Assembly: GCA_003536295.1 (NCBI GenBank) | Contig: DPZQ01000008.1 | Coordinates: 1 to 7,913 of the forward strand | DNA: 7,913 nucleotides | Direction: 5' to 3' | Source of the DNA: Rhodobacter sp. | Lineage (GTDB): Bacteria > Pseudomonadota > Alphaproteobacteria > Rhodobacterales > Rhodobacteraceae | Shown here: positions 1 through 6,608 of the stretch, one piece after another | Position numbering within the stretch: position 1 is the first letter of the stretch | Layout: each line of letters starts with the position of its first letter | Notes under the pieces: generated by a model | What the model was told of the DNA's origin: nothing | Databases searched by the model: none | What the model saw: only the letters and a program-made list of their open reading frames with translations | Made by a program: the position numbers and the translations under genes

Positions 1-1
1 G

Positions 2-1072
2 GACTGGGCGATGGTTGATGATGTGATCTTTGGTTGCGCCAATCAAGCGGGCGAAGACAATCGTAATGTTGCACGGATGTCTTTGCTGTTGGCTGGCATG
101 CCCCACAGCGTTGGCGGCACCACGATTAACCGTCTTTGTGGTTCCGGGATGGATGCGGTTTTGGTGGCGGCGCGTCAAATCATGGCAGGCGAGGCCGAGG
201 TGATGATTGCAGGCGGCGTTGAAAGCATGTCACGTGCGCCTTTCGTGATGCCAAAGGCCGATACAGCCTTTTCACGCACCGCTGAAATCTATGACACGAC
301 CATCGGCTGGCGCTTTATAAATCCCAAACTACAAGCGGCTTATGGCGCAGAGTCGATGCCTGAAACAGGCGAGAATGTGGCCAAAGATTTCAACATCAGC
401 CGCACCGACCAAGATGCTTTTGCGCTGCGTTCGCAACAAAAAGCGGCGGCGGCACAGGAAAATGGCCGGCTCGCGGCTGAAATTACTCCCGTGTCCATTC
501 CAACCCGCAAGGGCGAACCTTTGTTGGTCACGAAAGACGAGCATCCACGCCTGACCAGCCCCGAGGCTTTGGCCAAACTGGGCACACCCTTTCGCGCCAA
601 CGGTACCGTGACCGCCGGCAATGCAAGCGGTGTGAATGACGGGGCCGCAGCCCTTATTTTGGCCAGCGCCAAAGGCGCGCGCGCGCAGGGACTAACCCCG
701 ATCGCGCGGATCATCGGGGGCGCAAGCGCGGGGGTTTTGCCGCGCATCATGGGCTTTGGTCCTGCGCCAGCGGCGCAAAAACTAATGGCGCGCCAAGGTC
801 TTACTATAGCTGATTTTGATGTGATAGAACTGAATGAAGCCTTCGCAAGTCAAGGTCTTGCGACGATGCGCGACCTTGGTTTGCAAGATGATGACGTGCG
901 TGTAAACCCCAACGGCGGAGCCATCGCGCTGGGCCATCCCTTAGGCATGTCGGGCGCGCGCATCACAGGATCTGCTGCGCTTGAGCTGTCGTTAAACGGG
1001 GGCAAGCGCGCCTTGGCAATGATGTGCATTGGGGTCGGCCAAGGTATCGCAATCGCCCTTGCGCGCGTTTGA
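2..1072 (+). CDS. pcaF: 3-oxoadipyl-CoA thiolase (beta-ketoadipyl-CoA thiolase), 5'-partial
   Basis: This cytosolic thiolase cleaves 3-oxoadipyl-CoA with CoA to succinyl-CoA and acetyl-CoA, ending the beta-ketoadipate route for aromatic compounds. The frame is open to the left edge, and the codons before the first ATG (position 11) read Asp-Trp-Ala, fitting family sequence. The gene therefore starts outside the window and lacks roughly 45 residues of a usual ~400. Counting from the ATG at 11, the catalytic triad is visible: nucleophilic Cys43 in NRLCGSG, His309 in GHPLGMSG and Cys339 in CIGVGQG. The stretches GCANQAGEDNRNVARM and AEIYDTTIGWRF, as I remember them, favour PcaF/PaaJ over a general acetoacetyl-CoA thiolase. 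The phenylacetate-pathway paralogue PaaJ remains possible, because the upstream genes that would decide are not visible. A 43-base AT-rich gap separates it from the next gene. It ends at TGA 1070-1072, with no convincing terminator after it. Confidence 0.9.
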   Translation, partial: DWAMVDDVIFGCANQAGEDNRNVARMSLLLAGMPHSVGGTTINRLCGSGMDAVLVAARQIMAGEAEVMIAGGVESMSRAPFVMPKADTAFSRTAEIYDTTIGWRFINPKLQAAYGAESMPETGENVAKDFNISRTDQDAFALRSQQKAAAAQENGRLAAEITPVSIPTRKGEPLLVTKDEHPRLTSPEALAKLGTPFRANGTVTAGNASGVNDGAAALILASAKGARAQGLTPIARIIGGASAGVLPRIMGFGPAPAAQKLMARQGLTIADFDVIELNEAFASQGLATMRDLGLQDDDVRVNPNGGAIALGHPLGMSGARITGSAALELSLNGGKRALAMMCIGVGQGIAIALARV

Positions 1073-1115
1073 ATTAAGAAATTATTTGAATACTTCATAA
1101 CTGAAAGTCAGCACC

Positions 1116-2606
1116 ATGCATACAATTCGGCTATCGCCCGCAGATAATGTCGTAACTGCTTTGCGCCAATTAGACTTTGGAACTGAAGGTGCGGTCGAAA
1201 TGATACCTCGCGGCCATAAAATGGCGAGTGATAAAATCACCAAAGGGCAAGCGGTTTTAAAATATGCGCAAGTGATCGGTTATGCGGCAACTGATATCGC
1301 CCAAGGTGCACATGTTCACACCCATAACCTTGAATTCCGGGCTGTGGATGTTGCTTATGATTTTGCCACGAATTTGCGCCCTGCCGCCCCAATGCAAAAG
1401 CAAGAAAGCTTTATGGGCTATCGGCGTACTTCGGGAAGGGTTGGGACGCGTAATTATATTGCCGTCTTGACGTCAGTGAATTGCTCGGCCACGGCGGCCC
1501 GTATGATCGCGCAGCATTTCACTCCGGAACGCATGAGCGCTTATCCAAATGTTGATGGAGTTGTGGCATTTGTACATGGAACGGGCTGCGGAATGGCGGG
1601 GTCGGGTGAAGGTTTCGAAGCTCTTCAGCGCGTCATGTGGGGTTATGCTCGAAATCCTAATGTTGGCGCAGTTTTAATGGCCGGGTTGGGCTGCGAGATG
1701 AACCAAATCGATTGGCTGATCGAAGCCTATGGTTTGATCCCTGGGCCTTTATTCCAGTCGATGAATATCCAAGATGTAGGCGGACTGCGCAAAACGGTTG
1801 ATCTAGGAATTCGCAAAATTGAGGCGATGTTGCCTTTGGTGAATGCGTTCGAGCGGACATCGTCGCCTGCGTCAGAACTAATGGTTGGGTTGCAATGTGG
1901 CGGGTCTGATGCTTGGTCTGGGATTACGGCCAATCCTGCGTTGGGCTACGCATGTGATCTTTTGGTGGCCCAAGGTGGAACTGGTGTTTTGGCTGAAACC
2001 CCTGAGATTTACGGGGCGGAGCATCTCTTAACTGCGCGCGCCATTTCTCAAGAAGTAGGCGAAAAAATGATTTCGCTTATTAAGTGGTGGGAGGATTACA
2101 CTGCTCGTAATTTAGGTTCGATGGACAACAACCCAAGTCCTGGCAACAAAAAGGGTGGGCTAACAACGATTTTGGAAAAAAGTTTAGGGGCTGCGGCCAA
2201 AGGGGGGACCACACCTTTAACCGGTGTCTATAAATATGCCGAACCCATCAAAGCACGTGGTTTTACGTTTATGGATAGCCCGGGCTATGACCCGGCTTCA
2301 GTTACTGGCCAAATTGCATCTGGCTGTAATCTGATTGCGTTCACTACGGGCCGCGGATCCGCATTTGGGGCAAAGCCTTCACCTTCGATGAAAATTTCTA
2401 CAAACACAGAAATGTTTCATCGCTTGAGTGATGACATGGATCTGAATGCTGGGAGTATTTTGACCGATGGTGTTAGCGTTGAACAGGTTGGCCAGGATAT
2501 TTTTAATATGTGGCTACGTATGGCGTCGGGCGAGAAAACCAAGTCAGAACTCCAAGGCTTAGGAGATTATGAGTTCGTTCCATGGCAAATCGGCGCCGTT
2601 ATGTGA
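1116..2606 (+). CDS. uxaA: UxaA/GarD-family sugar-acid dehydratase (altronate dehydratase-like)
   Basis: The family dehydrates hexonate or hexarate sugar acids to 2-keto-3-deoxy products in the cytosol, using a divalent metal. The 496 residues match E. coli UxaA (about 495) better than GarD (about 523). The N-terminal SAF domain (residues ~1-75) ends in HVHTHN (66-71). The catalytic region starts near VGTRNY (109-114) and carries QCGGSDAWSGITANP (Cys261, Asp265), NPSPGNKKGG (339-348) and FTTGRG (409-414). Family membership is secure but the substrate is not: GGSD resembles UxaA, whereas the LTARAISQEVGEKM and DMDLNAGS stretches resemble GarD. No uxaB, uxaC, kdgK or eda gene is visible. The start is the ATG at 1116, behind a poor GAAAG ribosome site (1103-1107). 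GC is near 48% in hand-counted lines, against about 60% in pcaF and iolD, which may mean separate acquisition. It may be read from the pcaF transcript, since only 43 bases separate them. Confidence 0.82.
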   Translation: MHTIRLSPADNVVTALRQLDFGTEGAVEMIPRGHKMASDKITKGQAVLKYAQVIGYAATDIAQGAHVHTHNLEFRAVDVAYDFATNLRPAAPMQKQESFMGYRRTSGRVGTRNYIAVLTSVNCSATAARMIAQHFTPERMSAYPNVDGVVAFVHGTGCGMAGSGEGFEALQRVMWGYARNPNVGAVLMAGLGCEMNQIDWLIEAYGLIPGPLFQSMNIQDVGGLRKTVDLGIRKIEAMLPLVNAFERTSSPASELMVGLQCGGSDAWSGITANPALGYACDLLVAQGGTGVLAETPEIYGAEHLLTARAISQEVGEKMISLIKWWEDYTARNLGSMDNNPSPGNKKGGLTTILEKSLGAAAKGGTTPLTGVYKYAEPIKARGFTFMDSPGYDPASVTGQIASGCNLIAFTTGRGSAFGAKPSPSMKISTNTEMFHRLSDDMDLNAGSILTDGVSVEQVGQDIFNMWLRMASGEKTKSELQGLGDYEFVPWQIGAVM

Positions 2607-2647
2607 AGTCCTATTATAGCGAAGCTTATTATCTTCAGTCGAAAACG

Positions 2648-2665
2648 CATTGAAAGAGTCAAATG
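2648..2665. promoter_or_regulatory. Imperfect inverted repeat, possible operator
   Basis: CATTGA (2648-2653) and TCAAATG (2659-2665) are complementary apart from one extra A, and are separated by five bases. The spacing and symmetry would suit a dimeric regulator near the iol promoter. It does not match any operator I know, and arms of this size arise by chance in AT-rich DNA. No second copy was seen in the window. Confidence 0.18.
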
Positions 2666-2690
2666 GTTGCGCGCGGCTACCGTAGTTTTT
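2665..2690 (+). terminator. Weak terminator-like hairpin after the uxaA-like gene
   Basis: GGT-T-GC (2665-2670) can pair with GC-T-ACC (2676-2681) around a five-base loop, with one T-T mismatch. A run of five T residues follows at 2686-2690. The stem is short and the T-run starts four bases after it, so termination would be inefficient at best. It lies about 60 bases past the dehydratase stop codon, which is a sensible place to separate it from the iol operon. Confidence 0.25.
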
Positions 2691-2713
2691 GTTCCTGATT
2701 AAATGTTTCGAGC

Positions 2714-2741
2714 TTGTGCTTTAGTCATTCTTATTTATGTT
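2714..2741 (+). promoter_or_regulatory. Weak sigma70-like promoter candidate for iolC
   Basis: TTGTGC (2714-2719) and TATGTT (2736-2741) are 16 bases apart and match the -35 and -10 consensus at three and four of six positions. A start site just downstream would give a leader of about 115 bases before iolC. An alternative -10 is TATAAA (2755-2760), but it has no good -35 partner. A promoter somewhere in this gap is likely; this exact placement is speculative. Confidence 0.22.
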
Positions 2742-2773
2742 AGCGGTATCAGTTTATAAAAAGCTGTGGAGGA

Positions 2774-2866
2774 GTGCTCTTTGGGCGGCGCTTGGGTTTG
2801 TCCGGCAGCGTAAGCCAAAAAAATGTGATGATTAAATTGTTTCAAGGCGAAGGATCCGTAAAATGA
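2774..2866 (+). CDS. Possible short leader frame overlapping the iolC start
   Basis: A GTG at 2774 opens 30 sense codons ending at TGA 2864-2866, so the stop overlaps the iolC ATG (2863-2865) in an ATGA arrangement, as at the iolE-iolB junction. The product would be small and basic (begins MLFGRRLGLS if GTG is read as Met), with no domain I recognise. Against it, the GGAGG at 2768-2772 lies only one base before the GTG, which is too close for normal initiation, and a frame this short can occur by chance. An in-frame ATG at 2828 would give a 12-residue peptide without a ribosome site. It could be a translational leader or simply noise. Confidence 0.15.
   Translation: MLFGRRLGLSGSVSQKNVMIKLFQGEGSVK
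2849..2854 (+). promoter_or_regulatory. Ribosome binding site for iolC
   Basis: GAAGGA lies eight bases before the ATG at 2863. The protein then begins MTKTLDLITIGRSSVDLYG, which is the expected N-terminus of this PfkB-type kinase. This fixes the iolC start. Confidence 0.65.
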
Positions 2867-4761
2867 CAAAGACACTTGACCTTATAACCATTGGGCGCAG
2901 TTCAGTTGATCTGTATGGGGCGCAAATCGGTGGTCGGCTAGAGGATATGGGATCGTTTGAAAAATATATAGGCGGCTCGCCCACCAATATCGCCTGTGGT
3001 ACGGCGCGGTTGGGGTTGAAGTCTGCCGTCATCACCGCCGTTGGCAATGAACATATGGGCCGCTTTATCACTGAGCAGTTGACCCGCGAAGGGGTAGACA
3101 CGCGCGGGGTTAAGGTTGACCCCGACCGTTTGACCGCCTTGGTGATTTTAGGTATTCGAGATCAAACGCAGTTTCCGCTGATTTTTTACCGCGAAAATTG
3201 CGCTGATATGGGACTAACAGCGGATGATATTGATCCCGATTTCATCGCCGCGGCGCGGGCCATTGTGGCGACGGGCACTCATCTTAGCCATCCGCTGGTC
3301 GAGGGTGCAACCCTAAAGGCCCTTGCAATCGCGCGTGAGCAAGGGCTTAAAACTGCGCTTGATATTGATTATCGCCCTAATCTTTGGGGAGTTGCGGGGC
3401 ATAATGACGGCGAAAGCCGCTTTGTCGAAAGCGCTGCGGTGACTGCAAAATTGCAAGCGACCTTACATTATTTTGATCTGATTGTTGGCACGGAAGAAGA
3501 GTTTCACATCGCTGGCGGCACCACAGACACGCTTGCAGCGCTGCACGCGGTACGTGCCGTTAGTCGGGCCACGCTTGTGTGCAAACGCGGCGCTTTGGGA
3601 GCGACCGCCTTTGTAGGAGCTATTCCCGATAGTCTTGAGCAAGGCCAAACTGGTCAAGGTTTCCCGATCGAGGTTTTCAACGTTTTAGGCGCGGGCGATG
3701 GATTTTTCTCGGGTCTGTTGAAAGGGTGGCTCGACGGGTGCGATTGGCCTACAGCCCTTAAATATGGCAATGTTTGCGGTGCTTTTGCCGTATCACGCCA
3801 CGGCTGCACGCCCGCCTACCCGTCATTGGAAGAGCTAAATTTCTTTCTAAAACGCGGTCTTGTGCGCCCCGATTTGCGCAATGATAAAGAGGTAGAGCAA
3901 ATCCATTGGTCAACCAATCGCGCGGGCCGATGGCCCAATATGCGGGTCTTTGCCTTTGATCATCGGATGCAGCTTGAAACCTTGCAAGGCTATGATCTTG
4001 AAAAAGGTGCGGCCTTTAAAGAGCTATGCCTGCAAGCGGCTTTGCGCGTGCAAAATGGCCGAAATGGTTACGGCATTTTATGCGACAATCGAATTGGTCG
4101 CCAAGCGCTGCACGCGGCCTCGGGGACGGGTCTTTGGATCGGCCGCCCCGTTGAGTTGCCCGGCTCGCGCCCATTAGTACTCGAGCCGGAGCTTGGGTCC
4201 GATTATGGCGGGCTTGGCCAGTGGGCGCGCGGAAATGTGGTTAAGGTCTTGTGCTTTTGCCACCCACTTGATGATGCCGATATGTGGACTAAACAAGAAG
4301 AAACAGTGATCCGCCTTTTTGAAGCGGCACGGCGCAATGGACTGGAATTTTTGCTTGAAGTGATCCCCTCAAAAGTGGCGGCGGTTGATGCTTTAACCAC
4401 GGCACAAGTGATCCGTCACTGGTATAAAAAAGGAGTCTATCCTGATTGGTGGAAGCTTGAGCCGATGCAATCGGCCTTGGCGTGGGAGCACGCGATCAAA
4501 GCGATCGAACAGCATGACAGCCACACCCGTGGGATTGTGGTTTTAGGCCTTGATGCCCCCGAAGCCGAGCTCAAAGCTAGTTTCGAAGTGGCTGCACAGT
4601 TTGATCTTGTGAAGGGTTTTGCCGTAGGGCGCACTATTTTTGCTGATAGTGCCAAGGCTTGGTTCAAAGGTGAATTGACAGATCAAGACGCGATAGATCA
4701 AATGGCACAGCGCTATGAAAGACTTTGCGAAATTTGGGACGGCGCACGCAAACGCGCTTAG
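2863..4761 (+). CDS. iolC: 5-dehydro-2-deoxygluconokinase fused to a DUF2090 aldolase-like domain
   Basis: The N-terminal half (about residues 1-325) is a PfkB-family kinase that phosphorylates 5-dehydro-2-deoxygluconate (EC 2.7.1.92) in cytosolic myo-inositol breakdown. It shows GGSPTN (37-42) near the start and the ATP/catalytic signature GAGDGFFSG with Asp279 as the likely base. The C-terminal half (about 350-630) is the DUF2090 type. It starts near FAFDHR (363-368), carries Lys531 in DWWKLEP and ends with AVGRTIF (587-593), which resembles the phosphate-binding GR motif of DhnA-type class I aldolases. The 632 residues fit the long proteobacterial IolC form, about twice a stand-alone kinase. 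From published fitness work as I recall it, DUF2090 is thought to replace IolJ (EC 4.1.2.29), giving DHAP and malonate semialdehyde. The aldolase role and Lys531 as Schiff-base residue are inferences. It is the first gene of the operon; iolD follows after eight bases. Confidence 0.93.
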   Translation: MTKTLDLITIGRSSVDLYGAQIGGRLEDMGSFEKYIGGSPTNIACGTARLGLKSAVITAVGNEHMGRFITEQLTREGVDTRGVKVDPDRLTALVILGIRDQTQFPLIFYRENCADMGLTADDIDPDFIAAARAIVATGTHLSHPLVEGATLKALAIAREQGLKTALDIDYRPNLWGVAGHNDGESRFVESAAVTAKLQATLHYFDLIVGTEEEFHIAGGTTDTLAALHAVRAVSRATLVCKRGALGATAFVGAIPDSLEQGQTGQGFPIEVFNVLGAGDGFFSGLLKGWLDGCDWPTALKYGNVCGAFAVSRHGCTPAYPSLEELNFFLKRGLVRPDLRNDKEVEQIHWSTNRAGRWPNMRVFAFDHRMQLETLQGYDLEKGAAFKELCLQAALRVQNGRNGYGILCDNRIGRQALHAASGTGLWIGRPVELPGSRPLVLEPELGSDYGGLGQWARGNVVKVLCFCHPLDDADMWTKQEETVIRLFEAARRNGLEFLLEVIPSKVAAVDALTTAQVIRHWYKKGVYPDWWKLEPMQSALAWEHAIKAIEQHDSHTRGIVVLGLDAPEAELKASFEVAAQFDLVKGFAVGRTIFADSAKAWFKGELTDQDAIDQMAQRYERLCEIWDGARKRA

Positions 4762-4764
4762 GAG
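4760..4764 (+). promoter_or_regulatory. Ribosome binding site for iolD, overlapping the iolC stop
   Basis: AGGAG shares bases with the TAG stop of iolC (4759-4761) and lies five bases before the ATG at 4770. It supports that start over the in-frame ATG at 4725, which lies inside iolC and has no such site. The arrangement suggests that ribosomes finishing iolC load directly onto iolD. Confidence 0.7.
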
Positions 4765-4769
4765 TGATA

Positions 4770-6608
4770 ATGGCCAACACAATCCGCTTAACCGCCGCTC
4801 AGGCAATGATCCGTTATATTATGGTGCAAAAAAATCCGCGTGGAGAGGCCTTTATAGCGGGCGCGTGGGCGATTTTTGGCCATGGCAATGTGGCTGGCAT
4901 TGGCGAAGCGCTGCACGGGGTAAAAGACCAATTCACCACCTACCGCGGCCACAATGAACAAACCATGGCCCATGCCGCCATCGCCTATGCTAAGCAGTTG
5001 CGCCGTTCGCGGGCGATGCTGGTAACCTCGTCCATCGGGCCGGGGGCCACTAATATGGTCACGGCGGCGGCCTTGGCCCATGCCAACCGCTTGCCAGTTT
5101 TGCTGGTGCCGGGCGATGTTTTTGCAAGCCGCGCGCCTGATCCTGTTTTGCAACAGATCGAAGATTTCAGCGATGGCACCATTACCGCGAATGACGCGTT
5201 TAAACCTGTGAGCCGCTACTTTGACCGCATAACCCGCCCCGAGCAGCTGATGAACGCCTTGCCCCGCGCCTTTCGCACCATGACCGATCCTGCCGATTGC
5301 GGCCCCGTTACCTTGGCCATGTGCCAAGACGTGCAGGCCGAAGCCTTTGATTATCCGCTTAGTTTCTTCGAACCTAAAGTCTGGAATCAACGCCGTCAGC
5401 GCCCAGATTTGGATGAATTGGCCGAAGTTGTGGCCGCGCTTAAAGCCGCTAAAAAACCTGTTATCGTGGCAGGTGGCGGCGTGCATTATTCAAAAGCTAC
5501 AGCCGCACTGAAAGCCTTTGCCGAAAGACACGCCATTCCCGTGGTGGAGACGCAAGCGGGAAAATCGGCTTTGCCTTGGGATCATGCGCTTAATCTGGGG
5601 CCCATTGGGGTCACGGGGGGCGAACCCGCCAACGGCATTTGCGAAGCGGCCGATCTGGTCCTTGGCATAGGCACAAGGTTTCAAGATTTCACCACCGGAT
5701 CTTGGGGGCTTTTCCAAAACCCCGCGCGCCGTGTGTTCAGCCTAAACGTGACCGCTTATGACGCGACTAAACATCGCGCCACGCCCGTGGTGGCCGATGC
5801 CCGCGTGGCTTTAGAAGAAATAAGTGCCGCTTTGGGCGCGCACAAAGCCCCCGCCTTAAGTGCTGATGTGAAAGCCAGCTGGTTTGCCAAAGTTGACCCG
5901 CTGACCGCCCCGCCCGCAGATCAAAACCAACGGCCCACCGACATGCAAGTGGTAGGCGCCGTGCAGCGGGCTTCCCATGCACAAACGGTGGTGATGAGTG
6001 CGGCGGGCACCATGCCGGGCGAACTTCATAAGCTTTGGAAAGCCGATCAACCCGGCAGCTACCATATGGAATATGGCTTTTCCTGCATGGGCTATGAAAT
6101 CGCAGGCGCTATCGGCATCAAGATGGCTGAGCCTGAACGCGATGTGATCTGCTTCACTGGCGATGGCACCTATATGATGGCCAATTCGGAAATGGCGACG
6201 GCAGCAATGATGGGCATCAGCTTTACCGTGGTTGTGACCGATAACCGCGGGTATGGCTGCATTAACCGTTTGCAAATGGGCACGGGCGGGGCTGAGTTTA
6301 ACAATCTTTTGGTCCATAGCGTGCAAGCGCGCCCCTCATTTATCGATTTTGCTGCCCATGCGGCGGCGATGGGGGCGCAGTCGGTCAAGGTAGCCTCGAT
6401 TGCCGAGCTTGAGGCTGCGTTGGCGAAACGCGCCAGCGTTCAGGGCCCCTATGTGATCGTGATTGACACAGATCCCTATCCAAGTACGCCCTTTGGCGGC
6501 ACTTGGTGGGAAGTGGCCGTCCCCGAGGTAAGCAGCCGCCCACAGGTCGTGCAAAAACGCATTATTTATGAAAATGCGTTGAAAGAAAGACAAGAAAATG
6601 AGCGTTAA
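4770..6608 (+). CDS. iolD: 3D-(3,5/4)-trihydroxycyclohexane-1,2-dione hydrolase (ThDP-dependent)
   Basis: IolD opens the ring of 3D-trihydroxycyclohexane-1,2-dione to 5-deoxy-glucuronate (EC 3.7.1.22), using thiamine diphosphate. The 612-residue protein has the three-part fold of ThDP enzymes: an N-terminal pyrimidine-binding domain (about 1-170) with the activating Glu63 in HNEQ, a middle domain (about 210-345, with KPVIVAGGG near 229), and a C-terminal diphosphate-binding domain (about 395-580). The cofactor motif runs from GDG (464-466) to Asn492 in TDNRGYG, the normal spacing. I chose the ATG at 4770 because the product then starts MANTIRLTAAQAM and has a good AGGAG site; the longer in-frame start at 4725 adds 15 unlikely residues. 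The gene ends inside iolE with an 11-base overlap. It is GC-rich (about 60% in sampled lines) with no damage. Length is close to other IolD proteins. Confidence 0.95.
   Translation: MANTIRLTAAQAMIRYIMVQKNPRGEAFIAGAWAIFGHGNVAGIGEALHGVKDQFTTYRGHNEQTMAHAAIAYAKQLRRSRAMLVTSSIGPGATNMVTAAALAHANRLPVLLVPGDVFASRAPDPVLQQIEDFSDGTITANDAFKPVSRYFDRITRPEQLMNALPRAFRTMTDPADCGPVTLAMCQDVQAEAFDYPLSFFEPKVWNQRRQRPDLDELAEVVAALKAAKKPVIVAGGGVHYSKATAALKAFAERHAIPVVETQAGKSALPWDHALNLGPIGVTGGEPANGICEAADLVLGIGTRFQDFTTGSWGLFQNPARRVFSLNVTAYDATKHRATPVVADARVALEEISAALGAHKAPALSADVKASWFAKVDPLTAPPADQNQRPTDMQVVGAVQRASHAQTVVMSAAGTMPGELHKLWKADQPGSYHMEYGFSCMGYEIAGAIGIKMAEPERDVICFTGDGTYMMANSEMATAAMMGISFTVVVTDNRGYGCINRLQMGTGGAEFNNLLVHSVQARPSFIDFAAHAAAMGAQSVKVASIAELEAALAKRASVQGPYVIVIDTDPYPSTPFGGTWWEVAVPEVSSRPQVVQKRIIYENALKERQENER

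Larger units (their letters stand above)
2607..2862. other. Intergenic region upstream of the iol operon
   Basis: This is the only sizeable gap in the window. It is AT-rich in its first two thirds and GC-richer around 2786-2816. I see no gene of normal size, no tRNA and no riboswitch that I recognise. Separate entries describe an imperfect hairpin with a T-run, a CATTGA/TCAAATG inverted repeat, a weak promoter-like pair and a 31-codon frame. The stretch 2786-2817 could fold weakly (GGC and CGCT pairing with AGCG and GCC). No T-run follows it, so it would act as leader structure rather than a terminator. In related alphaproteobacteria iolR commonly lies just before iolC. Here no regulator gene is present, so control of the operon probably acts on this gap from elsewhere. 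Confidence 0.6.

Noticed and set aside
675..686. Six tandem GC dinucleotides inside pcaF
   Set aside because: They are explained by Gly-Ala-Arg-Ala codons in a GC-rich gene. The run is too short to claim a functional repeat or Z-DNA site.
340..750. 136-codon minus-strand frame opposite pcaF
   Set aside because: It lies fully inside the thiolase reading frame and its composition is that of a reverse-complement shadow. No motif is seen.
1069..1100. Possible promoter in the 43-base gap before the dehydratase gene
   Set aside because: TTGAAT is a fair -35, but no acceptable -10 sits at 16-18 bases. The AT-richness alone explains the partial matches.
1101..1111. Small hairpin CTGA-AAG-TCAG just before the dehydratase start
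   Set aside because: Four base pairs around a three-base loop is too weak to assign a regulatory role, although it would include the poor ribosome site.
2621..2636. GAAG/CTTC inverted repeat shortly after the dehydratase stop
   Set aside because: It has a four-base stem with AT-rich loop and no T-run after it; it does not look like a terminator.
2607..2862. GGAA-N6-TTCC motif recalled for rhizobial IolR
   Set aside because: No GGAA occurs in this gap, and the single TTCC (2692-2695) has GTAG at the matching position (2682-2685), so the motif is absent.
4725..4769. Longer iolD start at the in-frame ATG 4725
   Set aside because: It lies inside the iolC coding end, lacks a ribosome site and adds 15 residues unlike the family. 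The ATG at 4770 has AGGAG five bases upstream.
4788..5486. Long open frame of 232 codons on the minus strand opposite iolD
   Set aside because: It is antisense to a clear ThDP enzyme, its translation is rich in His, Gly and Arg with no recognisable domain, and such shadows are common opposite GC-rich genes.
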